A DNA stretch of 64,000 nucleotides from Mycolicibacterium anyangense (GCF_010731855.1 NZ_AP022620.1:5270001-5334000), one strand, 5' to 3'. Positions 8,461 through 18,379 are shown, counted from the first letter of the stretch. The notes: generated by a model not told the origin, from the sequence alone. Program-made: numbers and translations.

Positions 8461-10161
8461 CTAGGCCTCCGCCAAGTACCGGTGCACCAACATGACCGCC
8501 ATCGATCCTTCGCCGACGGCGGCCGCCACCCGTTTGGCGGACTCGGCGCGCACGTCTCCTGCAACAAACACACCGGGCACACTTGTTTCCAGGTGGTGCG
8601 GCGGGCGGTCCAGTGTCCAGCCGGCGACGTCACGCAGGTCCGGTCCGGCCAGGACGAATCCGTGGTCGTCGACGGCGACGATCTCCTTGAGCCATTCGGT
8701 GCGCGGCTCGGCGCCGATGAAACAGCACATCCGGGTCGAGGCGACGGTGTCGCGTTCGCCGGTCTGCTTGTTCTCCAGGATCAGGCCGGTCAGGTGGTCG
8801 TCCTCGCCGAGCGTGTCGACCACCTCGGTGCAGGTGCGCACGGTGATCTTCGGGTGCTTCTCGATCCGGGCGATCAGGTAGTGCGACATCGAGGCCTCCA
8901 GTGACGGCCCGCGCACCAGCATGGTCACCGACTTCGCCCGCTCGGCCATGAACAGTGCCGCCTGCCCCGCGGAGTTGGCGCCGCCGACCAGGTAGACGTC
9001 CTCGCCTTCGCATTCCGAGGCGTCCGACACCGAGGCGCCGTAGTAGACCCCGCGGCCGACATAGTTGCAGGACGAGTCGTCCGGGTTGTCCCAGCAGCCG
9101 GTGACGCGAAGCTGCCGGTAATCCACGCCGGTGGCCAAAATGACTGAGCGAGCGGCGATTTCGCCACCGTCGGAGAAGGTGATGGTGCGCGCGGTGCCGG
9201 CGTCACCGGCAGTCAGTCCGACCGCCTTGCGGGTGGTGATCACCTCGGCACCGAACCGCTCGGCCTGCCTGCGCGCCGAGGTGGTCAATTCCGCGCCGGA
9301 GATCCCGGTCGGGAAGCCGAGGTAGTTCTCGATGCGCGAGCTGCGTCCGGCTTGCCCGCCCGTCGTCGTCTCCTCGATGAGCACCGTCTTGAGGCCTTCG
9401 GAGGCGCCGTACACCGCGGCCGCCAGACCGGCCGGGCCGCCGCCGATGACGGCCAGGTCATACATCTCCAGCGACGGAACCGTCGACAGCCCCAGCATCC
9501 CCGCCAGTTCGGCATCGGTGGGGTCGACGAGGGTCTCACCCTGTTCGGTGATGACCACCGGCAGCTGGAAGCCGTCCAGGCCGGCGGCGTCGAGCAACTG
9601 GCGGCCCTTGGGCTCGTCGGCCATGAACGAGCGGAACGAATGCTGGTTGCGTGCCAGGAACTGACGCACCTCCCAGGACCGCTCGCTCCAGCGGTGGCCG
9701 ATCACCTTGGTGTGCGGAATGGCGCGGTCGCCGGTGGCGTGCCAGGCCTCGAGCAGCGCGTCGAGAACGGGGTAGAGCTTCTCCTCGGGCGGATCCCACG
9801 GCTTGAGCAGGTAGTGGTCGAGGTCGACGACGTTGATGGCGTCGATCGCGGCATGGGTGTCGGCGTAGGCGGTCAGCAGGACGCGGCGCGCCATGGGGTA
9901 GACGTCCATCGCCTCTTCGAGGAACTGGATGCCGCTCATCTGCGGCATCCGGTAGTCGGCGACGAAGACCGCCACGGTTTCCCCGCGCAGCTTCAGTTCG
10001 TTGAGTGTTTCCAGCGCGTCGAGTCCCGATTCGGCCCGCACGATCCGGTATCTCTCGCCGTAGTGACGACGCAGATCCCGGGCCACCGCACGGGAAACGG
10101 CAGGGTCGTCGTCGACGGTGAGAATCACGGGTTTTTTGGGCTGGGGGAGAGGTCCAGTCAT
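8461..10161 (-). CDS. Receiver domain fused to thioredoxin-reductase-like flavoprotein
   Basis: Unusual fusion of about 566 residues. Residues 12-135 are a CheY-like receiver (acidic VDDD, phospho-acceptor Asp near 69 in VADYRMP, Lys in YLLKPWD). A middle segment of about 90 residues resembles a thioredoxin/glutaredoxin-like fold (KVIGHRWSERSWEVRQFLARN). From about 235 there is a pyridine nucleotide-disulphide oxidoreductase: FAD site VIGGGPAGLAAAVYG, GGQAGRSSRIENYLG, NADPH site LVGGANSAGQA and C-terminal VFVAGDVRAESAKRVAAAVGEG. The CxxC of true thioredoxin reductases, expected before the NADPH site, is replaced by GASVSD. An in-frame GTG directly precedes the ATG, so the start could be 10164. 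Confidence 0.87.
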   Translation of the reverse strand: MTGPLPQPKKPVILTVDDDPAVSRAVARDLRRHYGERYRIVRAESGLDALETLNELKLRGETVAVFVADYRMPQMSGIQFLEEAMDVYPMARRVLLTAYADTHAAIDAINVVDLDHYLLKPWDPPEEKLYPVLDALLEAWHATGDRAIPHTKVIGHRWSERSWEVRQFLARNQHSFRSFMADEPKGRQLLDAAGLDGFQLPVVITEQGETLVDPTDAELAGMLGLSTVPSLEMYDLAVIGGGPAGLAAAVYGASEGLKTVLIEETTTGGQAGRSSRIENYLGFPTGISGAELTTSARRQAERFGAEVITTRKAVGLTAGDAGTARTITFSDGGEIAARSVILATGVDYRQLRVTGCWDNPDDSSCNYVGRGVYYGASVSDASECEGEDVYLVGGANSAGQAALFMAERAKSVTMLVRGPSLEASMSHYLIARIEKHPKITVRTCTEVVDTLGEDDHLTGLILENKQTGERDTVASTRMCCFIGAEPRTEWLKEIVAVDDHGFVLAGPDLRDVAGWTLDRPPHHLETSVPGVFVAGDVRAESAKRVAAAVGEGSMAVMLVHRYLAEA

Positions 10162-10485
10162 CACTGTCCAGTATGCGCCGTCGGGCGCCGTGCGCGTCCA
10201 GTGGTTATGAGGATTGGCTGGCTTGCCCGCGATTCCGGTCGCAGATCGTTCACCTGCGCATTAATGTGTGGTGACCAGCTCAGCTCGCGTTTTGGAGTAG
10301 CGCCGCGAAGCGGGTATCGTGGACCAACGGTGCGGTGCCCGCGCCGACTCTCGCGTGCCCAGTCCTGGAATTTCCTGTCACCGGCTCACGTTTTGCAGTC
10401 GGGGCGAATGCTGCCCCGACTGCGAGGACTCGTCGCCGCGAGCGGCGGGTGCAAGCAGAACCGACAATGCAGGATCTGAGAGGTT
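10162..10485 (+). promoter_or_regulatory. infA operon promoter and structured leader
   Basis: This 320-bp gap has no gene. TTGGAG (10292-10297) and TATCGT (10315-10320), 17 bases apart, fit a SigA promoter and would give a leader of about 160 bases. The leader holds a perfect 11-bp hairpin (GCAGTCGGGGC at 10395-10405 with GCCCCGACTGC at 10413-10423, loop of 7) and a second 6-bp hairpin at 10434-10447. Neither is followed by a U-tract. A promoter for the divergent flavoprotein gene should lie at 10165-10250, but I see no clear match. Confidence 0.5.
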
Positions 10486-10707
10486 ATGGCCAAGAAAGAC
10501 GGTGCCATCGAGGTCGAGGGCCGCGTGGTCGAGCCCCTGCCCAATGCGATGTTTCGCATTGAGCTGGAGAACGGTCACAAGGTGCTCGCTCACATCAGCG
10601 GCAAGATGCGGCAGCACTACATCCGCATCCTTCCCGAGGACCGGGTGGTGGTGGAGTTGTCTCCCTACGACCTGACCCGGGGTCGCATTGTGTACCGGTA
10701 CAAGTAG
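10486..10707 (+). CDS. infA: Translation initiation factor IF-1
   Basis: Single OB-fold protein of 73 residues that binds the ribosomal A site during initiation. The sequence [16 protein letters not shown]...[20 protein letters not shown]...[12 protein letters not shown] is the canonical actinobacterial IF-1. Start ATG 10486 has GAGAGG just upstream. First gene of the plus-strand run that leads into the alpha operon; a leader with two hairpins precedes it. Confidence 0.98.
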   Translation: MAKKDGAIEVEGRVVEPLPNAMFRIELENGHKVLAHISGKMRQHYIRILPEDRVVVELSPYDLTRGRIVYRYK

Positions 10708-10770
10708 TTGCCCAGACTTCGAGTCAGCACGAAACAGTCAACCGACGAGAACTAGAAGGATCGAACAGCC

Positions 10771-10884
10771 GTGAAGGTGAACCCGAGCGTCAAGCCGATC
10801 TGCGACAAGTGCAGGGTGATCCGCCGGCATGGGCGGGTCATGGTGATCTGCTCTGATCCGCGCCACAAGCAGCGGCAGGGCTGA
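10771..10884 (+). CDS. rpmJ: 50S ribosomal protein L36
   Basis: A 37-residue protein starting at GTG 10771, with AGAAGGA about ten bases upstream, and ending TGA 10884. Reads [20 protein letters not shown], then [17 protein letters not shown]. The CxxC...C...H set (CDKC, ICSDPRH) is the zinc-binding ribbon of the C+ type L36. It lies 63 bp after infA and 180 bp before rpsM, the standard bacterial order. Confidence 0.97.
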
Positions 10885-11064
10885 GCCTGCCGACAGCAGA
10901 TTGCTGATCGGCCAACACAACTGAATGCAGACCTCCCAGTACCACTGACTGGATTCGCCAGCCAGACACGCCCGGACGGAGGCCGGGCCCCGACGCTCCG
11001 ATCTTTTTCGGGCGGGGAACGGACTGGGAACAGACCTCCGCATAGAAGAAGGAATCACTGCCTG

Positions 11065-11442
11065 ATGGCACGTCTCATGGGCGTTGACCTCCCGCGCGAC
11101 AAGCGCATGGAGATCGCGCTGACCTATATCTACGGCATTGGCCGTACCCGCTCGCAGGAAATCCTTGCGGCGACCGGTATCGACCGGGATCTGCGCAGCA
11201 AGGACCTCACCGACGATCAGGTGACCCAGCTCCGCGACTACATCGAGGGCAACGATCTCAAGGTGGAAGGTGACCTGCGCCGTGAGGTGCAGGCCGACAT
11301 CCGTCGCAAGATCGAGATCGGCTGCTACCAGGGTCTGCGGCACCGCCGCGGTCTGCCGGTGCGCGGCCAGCGAACCAAGACCAATGCGCGTACCCGCAAG
11401 GGCCCGAAGCGCACCATCGCCGGCAAGAAGAAGGCCAGGTAA
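11065..11442 (+). CDS. rpsM: 30S ribosomal protein S13
   Basis: 125 residues, with the usual N-terminal start [21 protein letters not shown], the helix-hairpin region [11 protein letters not shown], and the basic C-terminal tail [25 protein letters not shown] that contacts P-site tRNA. AGAAGAAGGA precedes the ATG. The 180-bp gap to rpmJ contains the repeated 9-mer CAGACCTCC (about 10931 and 11032) and GC-rich inverted segments; it may hold a ribosomal-protein control site, but I cannot show one. rpsK follows after 6 bp. Confidence 0.98.
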   Translation: MARLMGVDLPRDKRMEIALTYIYGIGRTRSQEILAATGIDRDLRSKDLTDDQVTQLRDYIEGNDLKVEGDLRREVQADIRRKIEIGCYQGLRHRRGLPVRGQRTKTNARTRKGPKRTIAGKKKAR

Positions 11443-11448
11443 TCCCGG

Positions 11449-11865
11449 ATGGCACAAGCAAAGAAGGGTGGCGCTCCCAAGAAGGGTGCAGCCAAGACCC
11501 GCCGCAGGGAAAAGAAGAACGTTCCCCACGGCGCCGCCCACATCAAGAGCACGTTCAACAACACGATCGTCTCCATCACCGATCCGCAGGGCAACGTCAT
11601 CGCATGGGCGTCCTCCGGTCACGTCGGCTTCAAGGGCTCGCGTAAGTCGACCCCGTTCGCCGCGCAGCTGGCTGCCGAGAACGCGGCCCGCAAGGCGCAG
11701 GAACACGGCGTGAAGAAGGTCGACGTGTTCGTCAAGGGCCCGGGTTCGGGTCGCGAGACGGCAATCCGCTCGCTGCAGGCGGCCGGCCTCGAGGTCGGCG
11801 CCATCTCCGACGTCACTCCGCAGCCGCACAACGGCTGCCGTCCGCCCAAGCGGCGCCGGGTCTAG
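11449..11865 (+). CDS. rpsK: 30S ribosomal protein S11
   Basis: 138 residues. Basic N-terminal extension ([23 protein letters not shown]) followed by the S11 core: [45 protein letters not shown] and the C-terminal [18 protein letters not shown], which contains the conserved HNGCRPPK motif that is modified in some bacteria. Placed 6 bp after rpsM and 14 bp before rpsD, so it belongs to one alpha-type operon. Confidence 0.98.
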   Translation: MAQAKKGGAPKKGAAKTRRREKKNVPHGAAHIKSTFNNTIVSITDPQGNVIAWASSGHVGFKGSRKSTPFAAQLAAENAARKAQEHGVKKVDVFVKGPGSGRETAIRSLQAAGLEVGAISDVTPQPHNGCRPPKRRRV

Positions 11866-11879
11866 GGAGGATCTAGAAA

Positions 11880-12485
11880 ATGGCTCGTTATACCGGACCC
11901 GTCACTCGCAAGTCGCGCCGTCTCGGCGTCGACCTCGTCGGCGGTGATCAGTCGTTCGAGAAGCGCCCCTACCCGCCCGGCCAGCACGGCCGCGCGCGGA
12001 TCAAGGAGAGCGAATACCGCCAGCAGCTGCAGGAGAAGCAGAAGGCCCGCTTCACCTACGGCGTCATGGAGAAGCAGTTCCGCAAGTACTACGAAGAGGC
12101 CTCGCGGCACTCGGGTAAGACCGGCGAGAACCTGCTGCAGATCCTGGAGAGCCGGCTGGACAACGTCGTGTACCGCGCCGGTCTGGCGCGTACCCGCCGG
12201 ATGGCCCGTCAGCTGGTCAGCCACGGCCACTTCACCGTCAACGGTGTCAAGGTGAACATCCCGAGCTACCGGGTGTCGCAGTACGACATCATCGACGTCA
12301 AGGAGAAGTCGCTCAACACGCTGCCGTTCCAGGTGGCCCGCGAGACCGCAGGCGATCGTCCGATCCCGGGCTGGCTGCAGGTGGTCGGGGAGCGTCAGCG
12401 CATCCTCGTGCACCAGCTGCCCACCCGCGAGCAGATCCAGGTCCCGCTCGCCGAGCAGCTGATCGTCGAGTACTACTCGAAGTAA
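11880..12485 (+). CDS. rpsD: 30S ribosomal protein S4
   Basis: 201-residue primary rRNA-binding protein; S4 of the C-minus class (no N-terminal zinc cysteines). S4 RNA-binding domain covers about residues 90-155 (LESRLDNVVYRAGLARTRRMARQLVSHGHFTVNG). The N-terminus reads MARYTGPVTRKSRRLGVDL. AGGGAGGATCTAGAAA precedes the ATG. S4 is the autoregulator of this operon in E. coli and Bacillus; the corresponding site is not identified here. Confidence 0.98.
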   Translation: MARYTGPVTRKSRRLGVDLVGGDQSFEKRPYPPGQHGRARIKESEYRQQLQEKQKARFTYGVMEKQFRKYYEEASRHSGKTGENLLQILESRLDNVVYRAGLARTRRMARQLVSHGHFTVNGVKVNIPSYRVSQYDIIDVKEKSLNTLPFQVARETAGDRPIPGWLQVVGERQRILVHQLPTREQIQVPLAEQLIVEYYSK

Positions 12486-12488
12486 TGA

Positions 12489-13619
<1,131 letters not shown>

Positions 13620-13687
13620 GCACTCGAAAGAGAACCGTCCCGGCCCTACCTGATACGGGGGTCGGCCCCACATAGGAGATAGTCGCA

Positions 13688-14266
13688 ATGCCTAAGCCCA
13701 CCAAGGGCCCCCGTCTCGGCGGGTCGTCCTCGCACCAGAAGGCGCTGCTGGCCAACCTGGCCACTTCGCTCTTCGAGCACGGCCGGATCAAGACCACGGA
13801 GCCCAAGGCGCGGGCGCTGCGGCCGTACGCGGAGAAGCTCATCACCCACGCCAAGAAGGGCACGCTGCACAACCGGCGTGAGGTGATGAAGAAGATCCGT
13901 GACAAGGACGTGGTGCACACCCTGTTCGCCGAGATCGGTCCGTTCTTCGCCGACCGTGAGGGCGGCTACACCCGGATCATCAAGGTCGAGGCACGCAAGG
14001 GTGACAACGCCCCGATGGCCGTCATCGAGCTGGTCCGCGAGAAGACGGTGACCTCTGAGGCCAACCGGGCTCGCAAGGCTGCTGCGCCGAAGGCTGCCGA
14101 GGCTCCGAAGGCCGAGGAGGCCCCGGTCGAGGAGTCTGCGGTCGAGGAGGCGCCGGTGGCCGACAGCGTCGAGGAGATCAAGGCTGAAGACGCCGCGATC
14201 GCCGACGCGCAGACTGCTGAGGTCGCCGAGGAAGCTGCCGAGGATTCGGACGCTGACAAGTCCTGA
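13688..14266 (+). CDS. rplQ: 50S ribosomal protein L17 with Ala/Glu-rich extension
   Basis: The first 120 residues are the L17 core ([37 protein letters not shown]). From about residue 120 a low-complexity tail follows, made of repeated [22 protein letters not shown] units and ending in a very acidic segment, giving 192 residues in all. Such tails are common on mycobacterial L17 and vary between species. It is the last gene of the operon; a perfect 34-bp palindrome begins 15 bases after its stop codon. Confidence 0.97.
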   Translation: MPKPTKGPRLGGSSSHQKALLANLATSLFEHGRIKTTEPKARALRPYAEKLITHAKKGTLHNRREVMKKIRDKDVVHTLFAEIGPFFADREGGYTRIIKVEARKGDNAPMAVIELVREKTVTSEANRARKAAAPKAAEAPKAEEAPVEESAVEEAPVADSVEEIKAEDAAIADAQTAEVAEEAAEDSDADKS

Positions 14267-14270
14267 CGCA

Positions 14271-15161
14271 ATGAGTGCGAACGTGCCCGCCACCGAATTC
14301 GGTGGCGGGCACGTCGCATTATCCGACCCGGTGCGCTTGCGGCTCGATATCGCTTACGACGGAACCGAATTCACCGGATGGGCGGCGCAGGACGGGCATC
14401 GCACCGTCGCCGGTGTCCTCGACGAGACACTATCCACGGTGTTCAGGGTCCCGGTGCGGCTGTTCGCCGCGGGCCGCACCGACAGCGGAGTTCACGCCAC
14501 CGGGCAGGTTGCCCACGTCGACATCCCGGCCGATGCCCTTGGGCATGCCTATCCCCGTCACCCCAGGCCCGGTGATCCGGAGTTCCTTCCGCTGATCCGC
14601 CGACTGGCGCGATTCCTCCCTGAAGATGTCCGCGTCCGCGAGATCACGCGCGCCCCAGCAGGTTTCGACGCCAGGTTCTCTGCCCTGCGCCGCCATTACG
14701 TCTACCGGTTGTCGTCGGCACCGTACGGTGTCGATCCGCAGCTCGCGCGGTACGTCACGCCTTGGCCCCGGCGGCTTGATGTGGCGGCGATGACCGTCGC
14801 ATCGCGGGAACTGGTGGGGTTGCATGACTTCGCGGCGTTCTGCCGGCATCGTGAGGGCGCCACCACGATCCGGGATCTGCAGCGGCTGGACTGGGAGGCC
14901 GACAGCGATATGGTGACCGCGTTCGTCACCGCCGACGCGTTCTGCTGGTCGATGGTCCGCTCGTTGGTGGGGGCACTGCTGGCCGTCGGTGAGGGACGAC
15001 GCGATTCGGCTTGGTGCGCAACATTATTGAGCGAACCGCAACGATCCAGCGCCTTCGCGGCCGCTCCGGCGCGGGGGCTCACCCTGGTCGGCGTGGACTA
15101 TCCGCCCGACGATGAACTGGCGGCCCGCATCGCGGTGACCCGCGATCTGCGTACGCTCTGA
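14271..15161 (+). CDS. truA: tRNA pseudouridine(38-40) synthase
   Basis: Makes pseudouridine in the anticodon stem-loop. Core motifs: [19 protein letters not shown], the catalytic aspartate in [26 protein letters not shown], and the C-terminal [23 protein letters not shown]. With ATG 14271 the protein is 296 residues, but the first 17 codons are read across a perfect palindrome that looks like the rplQ terminator. The conserved fold begins only at codon 21, so GTG 14331 is an alternative start. Ends adjacent to the convergent cutinase gene. Confidence 0.93.
   Translation: MSANVPATEFGGGHVALSDPVRLRLDIAYDGTEFTGWAAQDGHRTVAGVLDETLSTVFRVPVRLFAAGRTDSGVHATGQVAHVDIPADALGHAYPRHPRPGDPEFLPLIRRLARFLPEDVRVREITRAPAGFDARFSALRRHYVYRLSSAPYGVDPQLARYVTPWPRRLDVAAMTVASRELVGLHDFAAFCRHREGATTIRDLQRLDWEADSDMVTAFVTADAFCWSMVRSLVGALLAVGEGRRDSAWCATLLSEPQRSSAFAAAPARGLTLVGVDYPPDDELAARIAVTRDLRTL
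14281..14314 (+). terminator. Perfect 34-bp palindrome after rplQ (terminator candidate, inside annotated truA start)
   Basis: Arms ACGTGCCCGCCACCGAA (14281-14297) and TTCGGTGGCGGGCACGT (14298-14314) are exact reverse complements with no spacer; the RNA would form a 15-bp stem with a tetraloop. No U-tract follows, which is usual for mycobacterial hairpin terminators. It lies 15 bases after the rplQ stop codon and overlaps the 5' end of the longest truA frame. Confidence 0.65.
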
Positions 15162-15168
15162 TCAGAGC
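15155..15168. repeat. Palindrome joining the truA and cutinase stop codons
   Basis: GCTCTGATCAGAGC is a perfect 14-bp palindrome at the tail-to-tail junction. It contains both stop codons, TGA 15159-15161 (plus) and TGA 15164-15162 (minus), back to back. It could act as a small bidirectional hairpin. Confidence 0.5.
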
Positions 15169-15860
15169 TTCCCGGCCACGAAGCTGGCAGCCTGGTCGAC
15201 CAACCCGGAATCGATGTAGGCCGCCTGCAGGTGGGAATTCCAGTTGCCCGCCCAGCTTTCCGGATCCATGTTGTCGTTACAGATCGGATCGTCGGGGGTG
15301 CACAGATCGATGGTCTTGTCCCCCCACAGCGGACTGTTGTCGGACACCGGGCCGAACACCTTACGAGTGCCGTTGCCGAACAGGGCGACTGCCGCGACGT
15401 GGCCGTCCATGCCCAGCGGGAGCGGGTTGTTGTAACCGAACACCGGCGACGGCGCGGCGAGCACCAGATCGGTAACGGCCGCTCCCAGCGAGTACCCGCC
15501 CAGAACCAGGCGGGTGTTCGGGCAGTTCTTGGCCATGTACTGGATGTGCTTGCTCATATCATTGGCGCCCACGTCGACCTGATAGTCGGCGGGATAGTTC
15601 ACCGCGTAGAAGCCGACGTTCTTGGATGTCTTGGAGCGCAGCGCATCCACGAAGGCCTGGCCGACCTTGCCGGTCCCCGGCGGTTCGACGCGCCCGCGGG
15701 CGAACACCACCTCGACCTCGGGGCATGGTGCTGCACTGGCCTTCGGGGCCGATACCGGTGAATCCGACGGTGACACCGCCGGAGCGAGCAACATCACAGC
15801 GGCAGCGGACATTACCGCCGTCAGGCTGCTCAGGAGCCGCTTGGTCTGCATGCCAGCCAT
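15162..15860 (-). CDS. Secreted cutinase-family serine esterase (divergent member)
   Basis: 232 residues with a signal peptide (RLLSSLTAVMSAAAVMLLAPAV, cleavage probably after the SAAA/ASA region near residue 43). Cutinase-fold: catalytic Ser in LVLGGYSLGAAVTD, Asp in LCTPDDPICND and His in NWNSHLQAAY, plus two predicted disulphides. Family members hydrolyse ester lipids such as acylglycerols or cutin-like polyesters outside the cell. The loop near the oxyanion hole reads FARGRVEPPGTG where its neighbours have FARGTSEPPGIG. First in order of three minus-strand cutinases at 15.2-17.3 kb. ATG 15851 is an alternative start. Confidence 0.9.
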   Translation of the reverse strand: MAGMQTKRLLSSLTAVMSAAAVMLLAPAVSPSDSPVSAPKASAAPCPEVEVVFARGRVEPPGTGKVGQAFVDALRSKTSKNVGFYAVNYPADYQVDVGANDMSKHIQYMAKNCPNTRLVLGGYSLGAAVTDLVLAAPSPVFGYNNPLPLGMDGHVAAVALFGNGTRKVFGPVSDNSPLWGDKTIDLCTPDDPICNDNMDPESWAGNWNSHLQAAYIDSGLVDQAASFVAGKL

Positions 15861-15905
15861 CGTACGCGAGGCCCGAGGACCCCTGCCAGCAAATGAATTA
15901 CAGAT

Positions 15906-16583
15906 CTACAACAGCCCGGCGATGAAGCCGGCGGCCTGGCCTGGCAGGTCGGTGCTCTCATAATCGGTGTGCGCGAACGGATTGCGTCCCTGCGAGCAGA
16001 TCGGATCGCCGTCATTGCACAGGTCGATGCCCTTGCCCGCGAACGGTGCACCCGCCGCCGATACCGGGTTGCCGAACTTGGTCGCCGGGTTGCCGAACAC
16101 CGCGACGGCGGCGACCTTGTTGGCCACGCTGGACGGCAGCGGCGGTGCCGAGCCGATCTCACCGATCTTGTTGCCCAGCGGCGGAATGCCCAGAAGCATG
16201 TCGACCACCGCGGCGCCCTGCGAGTAACCGCCCAGCACGAAGCGGGTCGACGGGCAGGCGGCGGCGGTGGCCAGGATGTGGTTGGTCGCATCGGTGGCGC
16301 CGTCGGCGGCGGCCAGGAAGTCGTAGGTGGCGGGGTAGTCCACCGCGTAGGTTCCGACGGTGCGGGCGCCCAGCTGTGCCTGCAGCGTGTCGGTCAGGGC
16401 CTGGCCCACCCGGCCGATTCCGGCGGGCTCGCTGGTGCCGCGGGCGAAGACGACCTGGACGTCCGGGCAGGGATCTGCGGCGGCGGCCGGCGCGGTGGCG
16501 GTGAGCGTCGCGGCGGCCGCAGCAGCCATGGCCGCGCCGGCGACGGTGAGTCGGCGGGCCGGTGTCTTGAGCGGCTTCAACAC
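15906..16583 (-). CDS. Secreted cutinase-family serine esterase
   Basis: 225 residues when started at GTG 16583, which has GAGGGA upstream and begins with a lysine-rich signal sequence (LKPLKTPARRLTVAG, then an alanine-rich hydrophobic core ending APAAAADP). Catalytic set: Ser in VLGGYSQGAAVVD, Asp in LCNDGDPICS and His in NPFAHTDYES. FARGTSEPAGIGRVGQ is the conserved oxyanion-hole region. Longer upstream reading is antisense to the next gene region and lacks a signal peptide. Tandem paralog of the two flanking genes. Confidence 0.92.
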   Translation of the reverse strand: MLKPLKTPARRLTVAGAAMAAAAAATLTATAPAAAADPCPDVQVVFARGTSEPAGIGRVGQALTDTLQAQLGARTVGTYAVDYPATYDFLAAADGATDATNHILATAAACPSTRFVLGGYSQGAAVVDMLLGIPPLGNKIGEIGSAPPLPSSVANKVAAVAVFGNPATKFGNPVSAAGAPFAGKGIDLCNDGDPICSQGRNPFAHTDYESTDLPGQAAGFIAGLL

Positions 16584-16669
16584 GCGCGCACATCCCTCTT
16601 GATCGACGTGATCCACAATCAGCTCATCCTCACACAAGGCGACACGGTGCCCAAAACCGTTCGTCGGCA

Positions 16670-17314
16670 TCAGAGCAGGCCCGCGACGAAGGACGCCGCC
16701 TGGCTCGTCATCCCGACCTGGCTGTAGTTGCTGTGGGCCGGAACGTCGTTGCCGTCCGAGCACACCGGGTCCCCGACACTGCACAGGTCGATGGCCTTCG
16801 GGCCGTACACCGGGCTGGAGGTCAGCGGCAGCCCCACCTTGGTGGTCGGGTTGCCGAACACGGCCAGCGCGGCGACGTGGTCGGGCACCTCGGGTGGCAG
16901 CGGGTTGTTGAACCCGACGGCGGGGAACGGGACCGAGGTGATCACGTCGATGATGGCCGCACCCTGCGAGTAGCCGCCCAGGACCAGCTTGGTGTCGGGG
17001 CAGGTGTTCACCACGTTCTGAATGAACGCGCTGGCGTCGTTGGCGCCGTCGGCGGCCGCCAGAAAGTCGTAGCTGGCCGGATAGTTGACGGCGTAGACGC
17101 CGATCGACCGGTTCCGTACCTTGCTACGCAGCGAGTCGACAAACGCTTGACCGACCCGTCCGATGCCCGGCGGCTCGCTGGTTCCACGGGCGAACACCAC
17201 TTGGATGTCGCGGCAGCCGTCGGCGTGGGCTGCCGGCAGAACCGGACTGACGAGGGCGCTTGCCGTCACCAGGGCGGTGACCGCGGCGGCACGCAGGACT
17301 GGGGAGAACGTCAC
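16670..17314 (-). CDS. Secreted cutinase-family serine esterase
   Basis: 214 residues. The Sec signal peptide is at residues 1-32 (AAAVTALVTASALVSPVLPAAHA). Mature cutinase fold has FARGTSEPPGIGRVGQ, catalytic Ser in VLGGYSQGAAIID, Asp in LCSVGDPVCSDG and His in VPAHSNYSQ. In M. tuberculosis two cutinase genes (Rv3451, Rv3452) occupy this place between truA and ESX-4, so a three-gene tandem suggests local duplication. Likely exported and active on lipid esters; the exact substrate is not readable. Confidence 0.92.
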   Translation of the reverse strand: MTFSPVLRAAAVTALVTASALVSPVLPAAHADGCRDIQVVFARGTSEPPGIGRVGQAFVDSLRSKVRNRSIGVYAVNYPASYDFLAAADGANDASAFIQNVVNTCPDTKLVLGGYSQGAAIIDVITSVPFPAVGFNNPLPPEVPDHVAALAVFGNPTTKVGLPLTSSPVYGPKAIDLCSVGDPVCSDGNDVPAHSNYSQVGMTSQAASFVAGLL

Positions 17315-17374
17315 GCCGTAATGTTACGCAAGCTAAGTGAGTTTCATTCCCGACGTTTGCTCTCGCGTGGCGTG

Positions 17375-18379
17375 TTAGGTACGGGCGCCGGCCGCGATCT
17401 CCTCGAGCGGACCGGCATCGGGCCAGGTCGCCGCGGTGATCTCGGCGCTGCGGTCGCCCTGGCGGGCCAACGCCAAGCCCAGCAGCACCACCAGCCCGCC
17501 CAGGCCCTGGGTCACGCTGACCGACTCGCCGAGCAGCACCCAGGCGCACAACACCGCGAACAGCACCTCGCCGAGGCCCACCAGTGATGCGAAGCTCGGA
17601 CGCAGCCGGGCCACCCCGCTGATGCCCAGGGTGTAGGCGATCGCCGTGGCGACCACGGCGAGCATGCCGACCGGCACCCACCACGGCACGGTCAGTCCGG
17701 CCACGACGGCGTCGTTGGTGGTGAAGGTCAACGGCATGATGCCGGTCAGGCCCAGGCCCGCGACCGCGACGGTGCCGACCACCAGTCCGGCCGCGGACAG
17801 CGTGATCGAGCTCAGTCCGTTGCCGTCGGCGCTGACCTGGTCGGACATCATGAAGTAGCAGGCGGCGCAGATCGCCGCGGCCAGTCCCCACGCCACGCCG
17901 ACGGCGTTGATGTGGGCATTCCCGCTGAAGACGTTGAGGACCAGCATGATGCCCGCGACCGCCAGCCCGACCCCGGCCAGGGTCAGCGTGCGGGGCCGCC
18001 GGCGGGTGGTGCCCCAGATCCAGCCGACGACCAGGATCGGGGCGGTGTACTCCAGCAGGAGAGCAACGCCGACCGACAGGTGCGAGACGGCGTTGTAGTA
18101 GCACAGCTGGGCACCGGCGATCGGGATCAGCCCGTAGGCGACGACGACGCGGATGTGGTCACGGGCTTCGCGGATCCAGTCCGGTTTGACGATGGTGGCG
18201 AAGATGGCCATCACGAGGGCCCCGCCGGCGAGGCGGGCGGTGACGGCGGCGGTGGGCGTCCATCCGGCGCCCATCAGTGCTTTGGCGAAGGGCCCGGACA
18301 TTCCGAAGGTGAACGCCGACCCGACTGCGAACAGCAAACCGAGCCGGAAGTGGTCGTGACCGCGCACCATGGTCGACAT
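17375..18379 (-). CDS. EamA/DMT-family drug/metabolite exporter
   Basis: 334 residues with ten predicted membrane helices in two EamA repeats (about 12-145 and 160-300). Typical pieces are FGMSGPFAKALMGAGWTP, the loop AQLCYYNAVSHLSVGVALLLEYTAP ending the first half, and LVGLGEVLFAVLCAWVLLGES in the second. Members export amino acids, nucleosides or small metabolites. The gene is divergent from the CGNR regulator (about 65 bp between them), the usual arrangement for a regulator and its transporter. Confidence 0.88.
   Translation of the reverse strand: MSTMVRGHDHFRLGLLFAVGSAFTFGMSGPFAKALMGAGWTPTAAVTARLAGGALVMAIFATIVKPDWIREARDHIRVVVAYGLIPIAGAQLCYYNAVSHLSVGVALLLEYTAPILVVGWIWGTTRRRPRTLTLAGVGLAVAGIMLVLNVFSGNAHINAVGVAWGLAAAICAACYFMMSDQVSADGNGLSSITLSAAGLVVGTVAVAGLGLTGIMPLTFTTNDAVVAGLTVPWWVPVGMLAVVATAIAYTLGISGVARLRPSFASLVGLGEVLFAVLCAWVLLGESVSVTQGLGGLVVLLGLALARQGDRSAEITAATWPDAGPLEEIAAGART

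Noticed and set aside
10738..11829. Minus-strand frame of about 360 codons opposite rpmJ-rpsM-rpsK
   Set aside because: Antisense shadow of conserved ribosomal genes; no ribosome site or domain.
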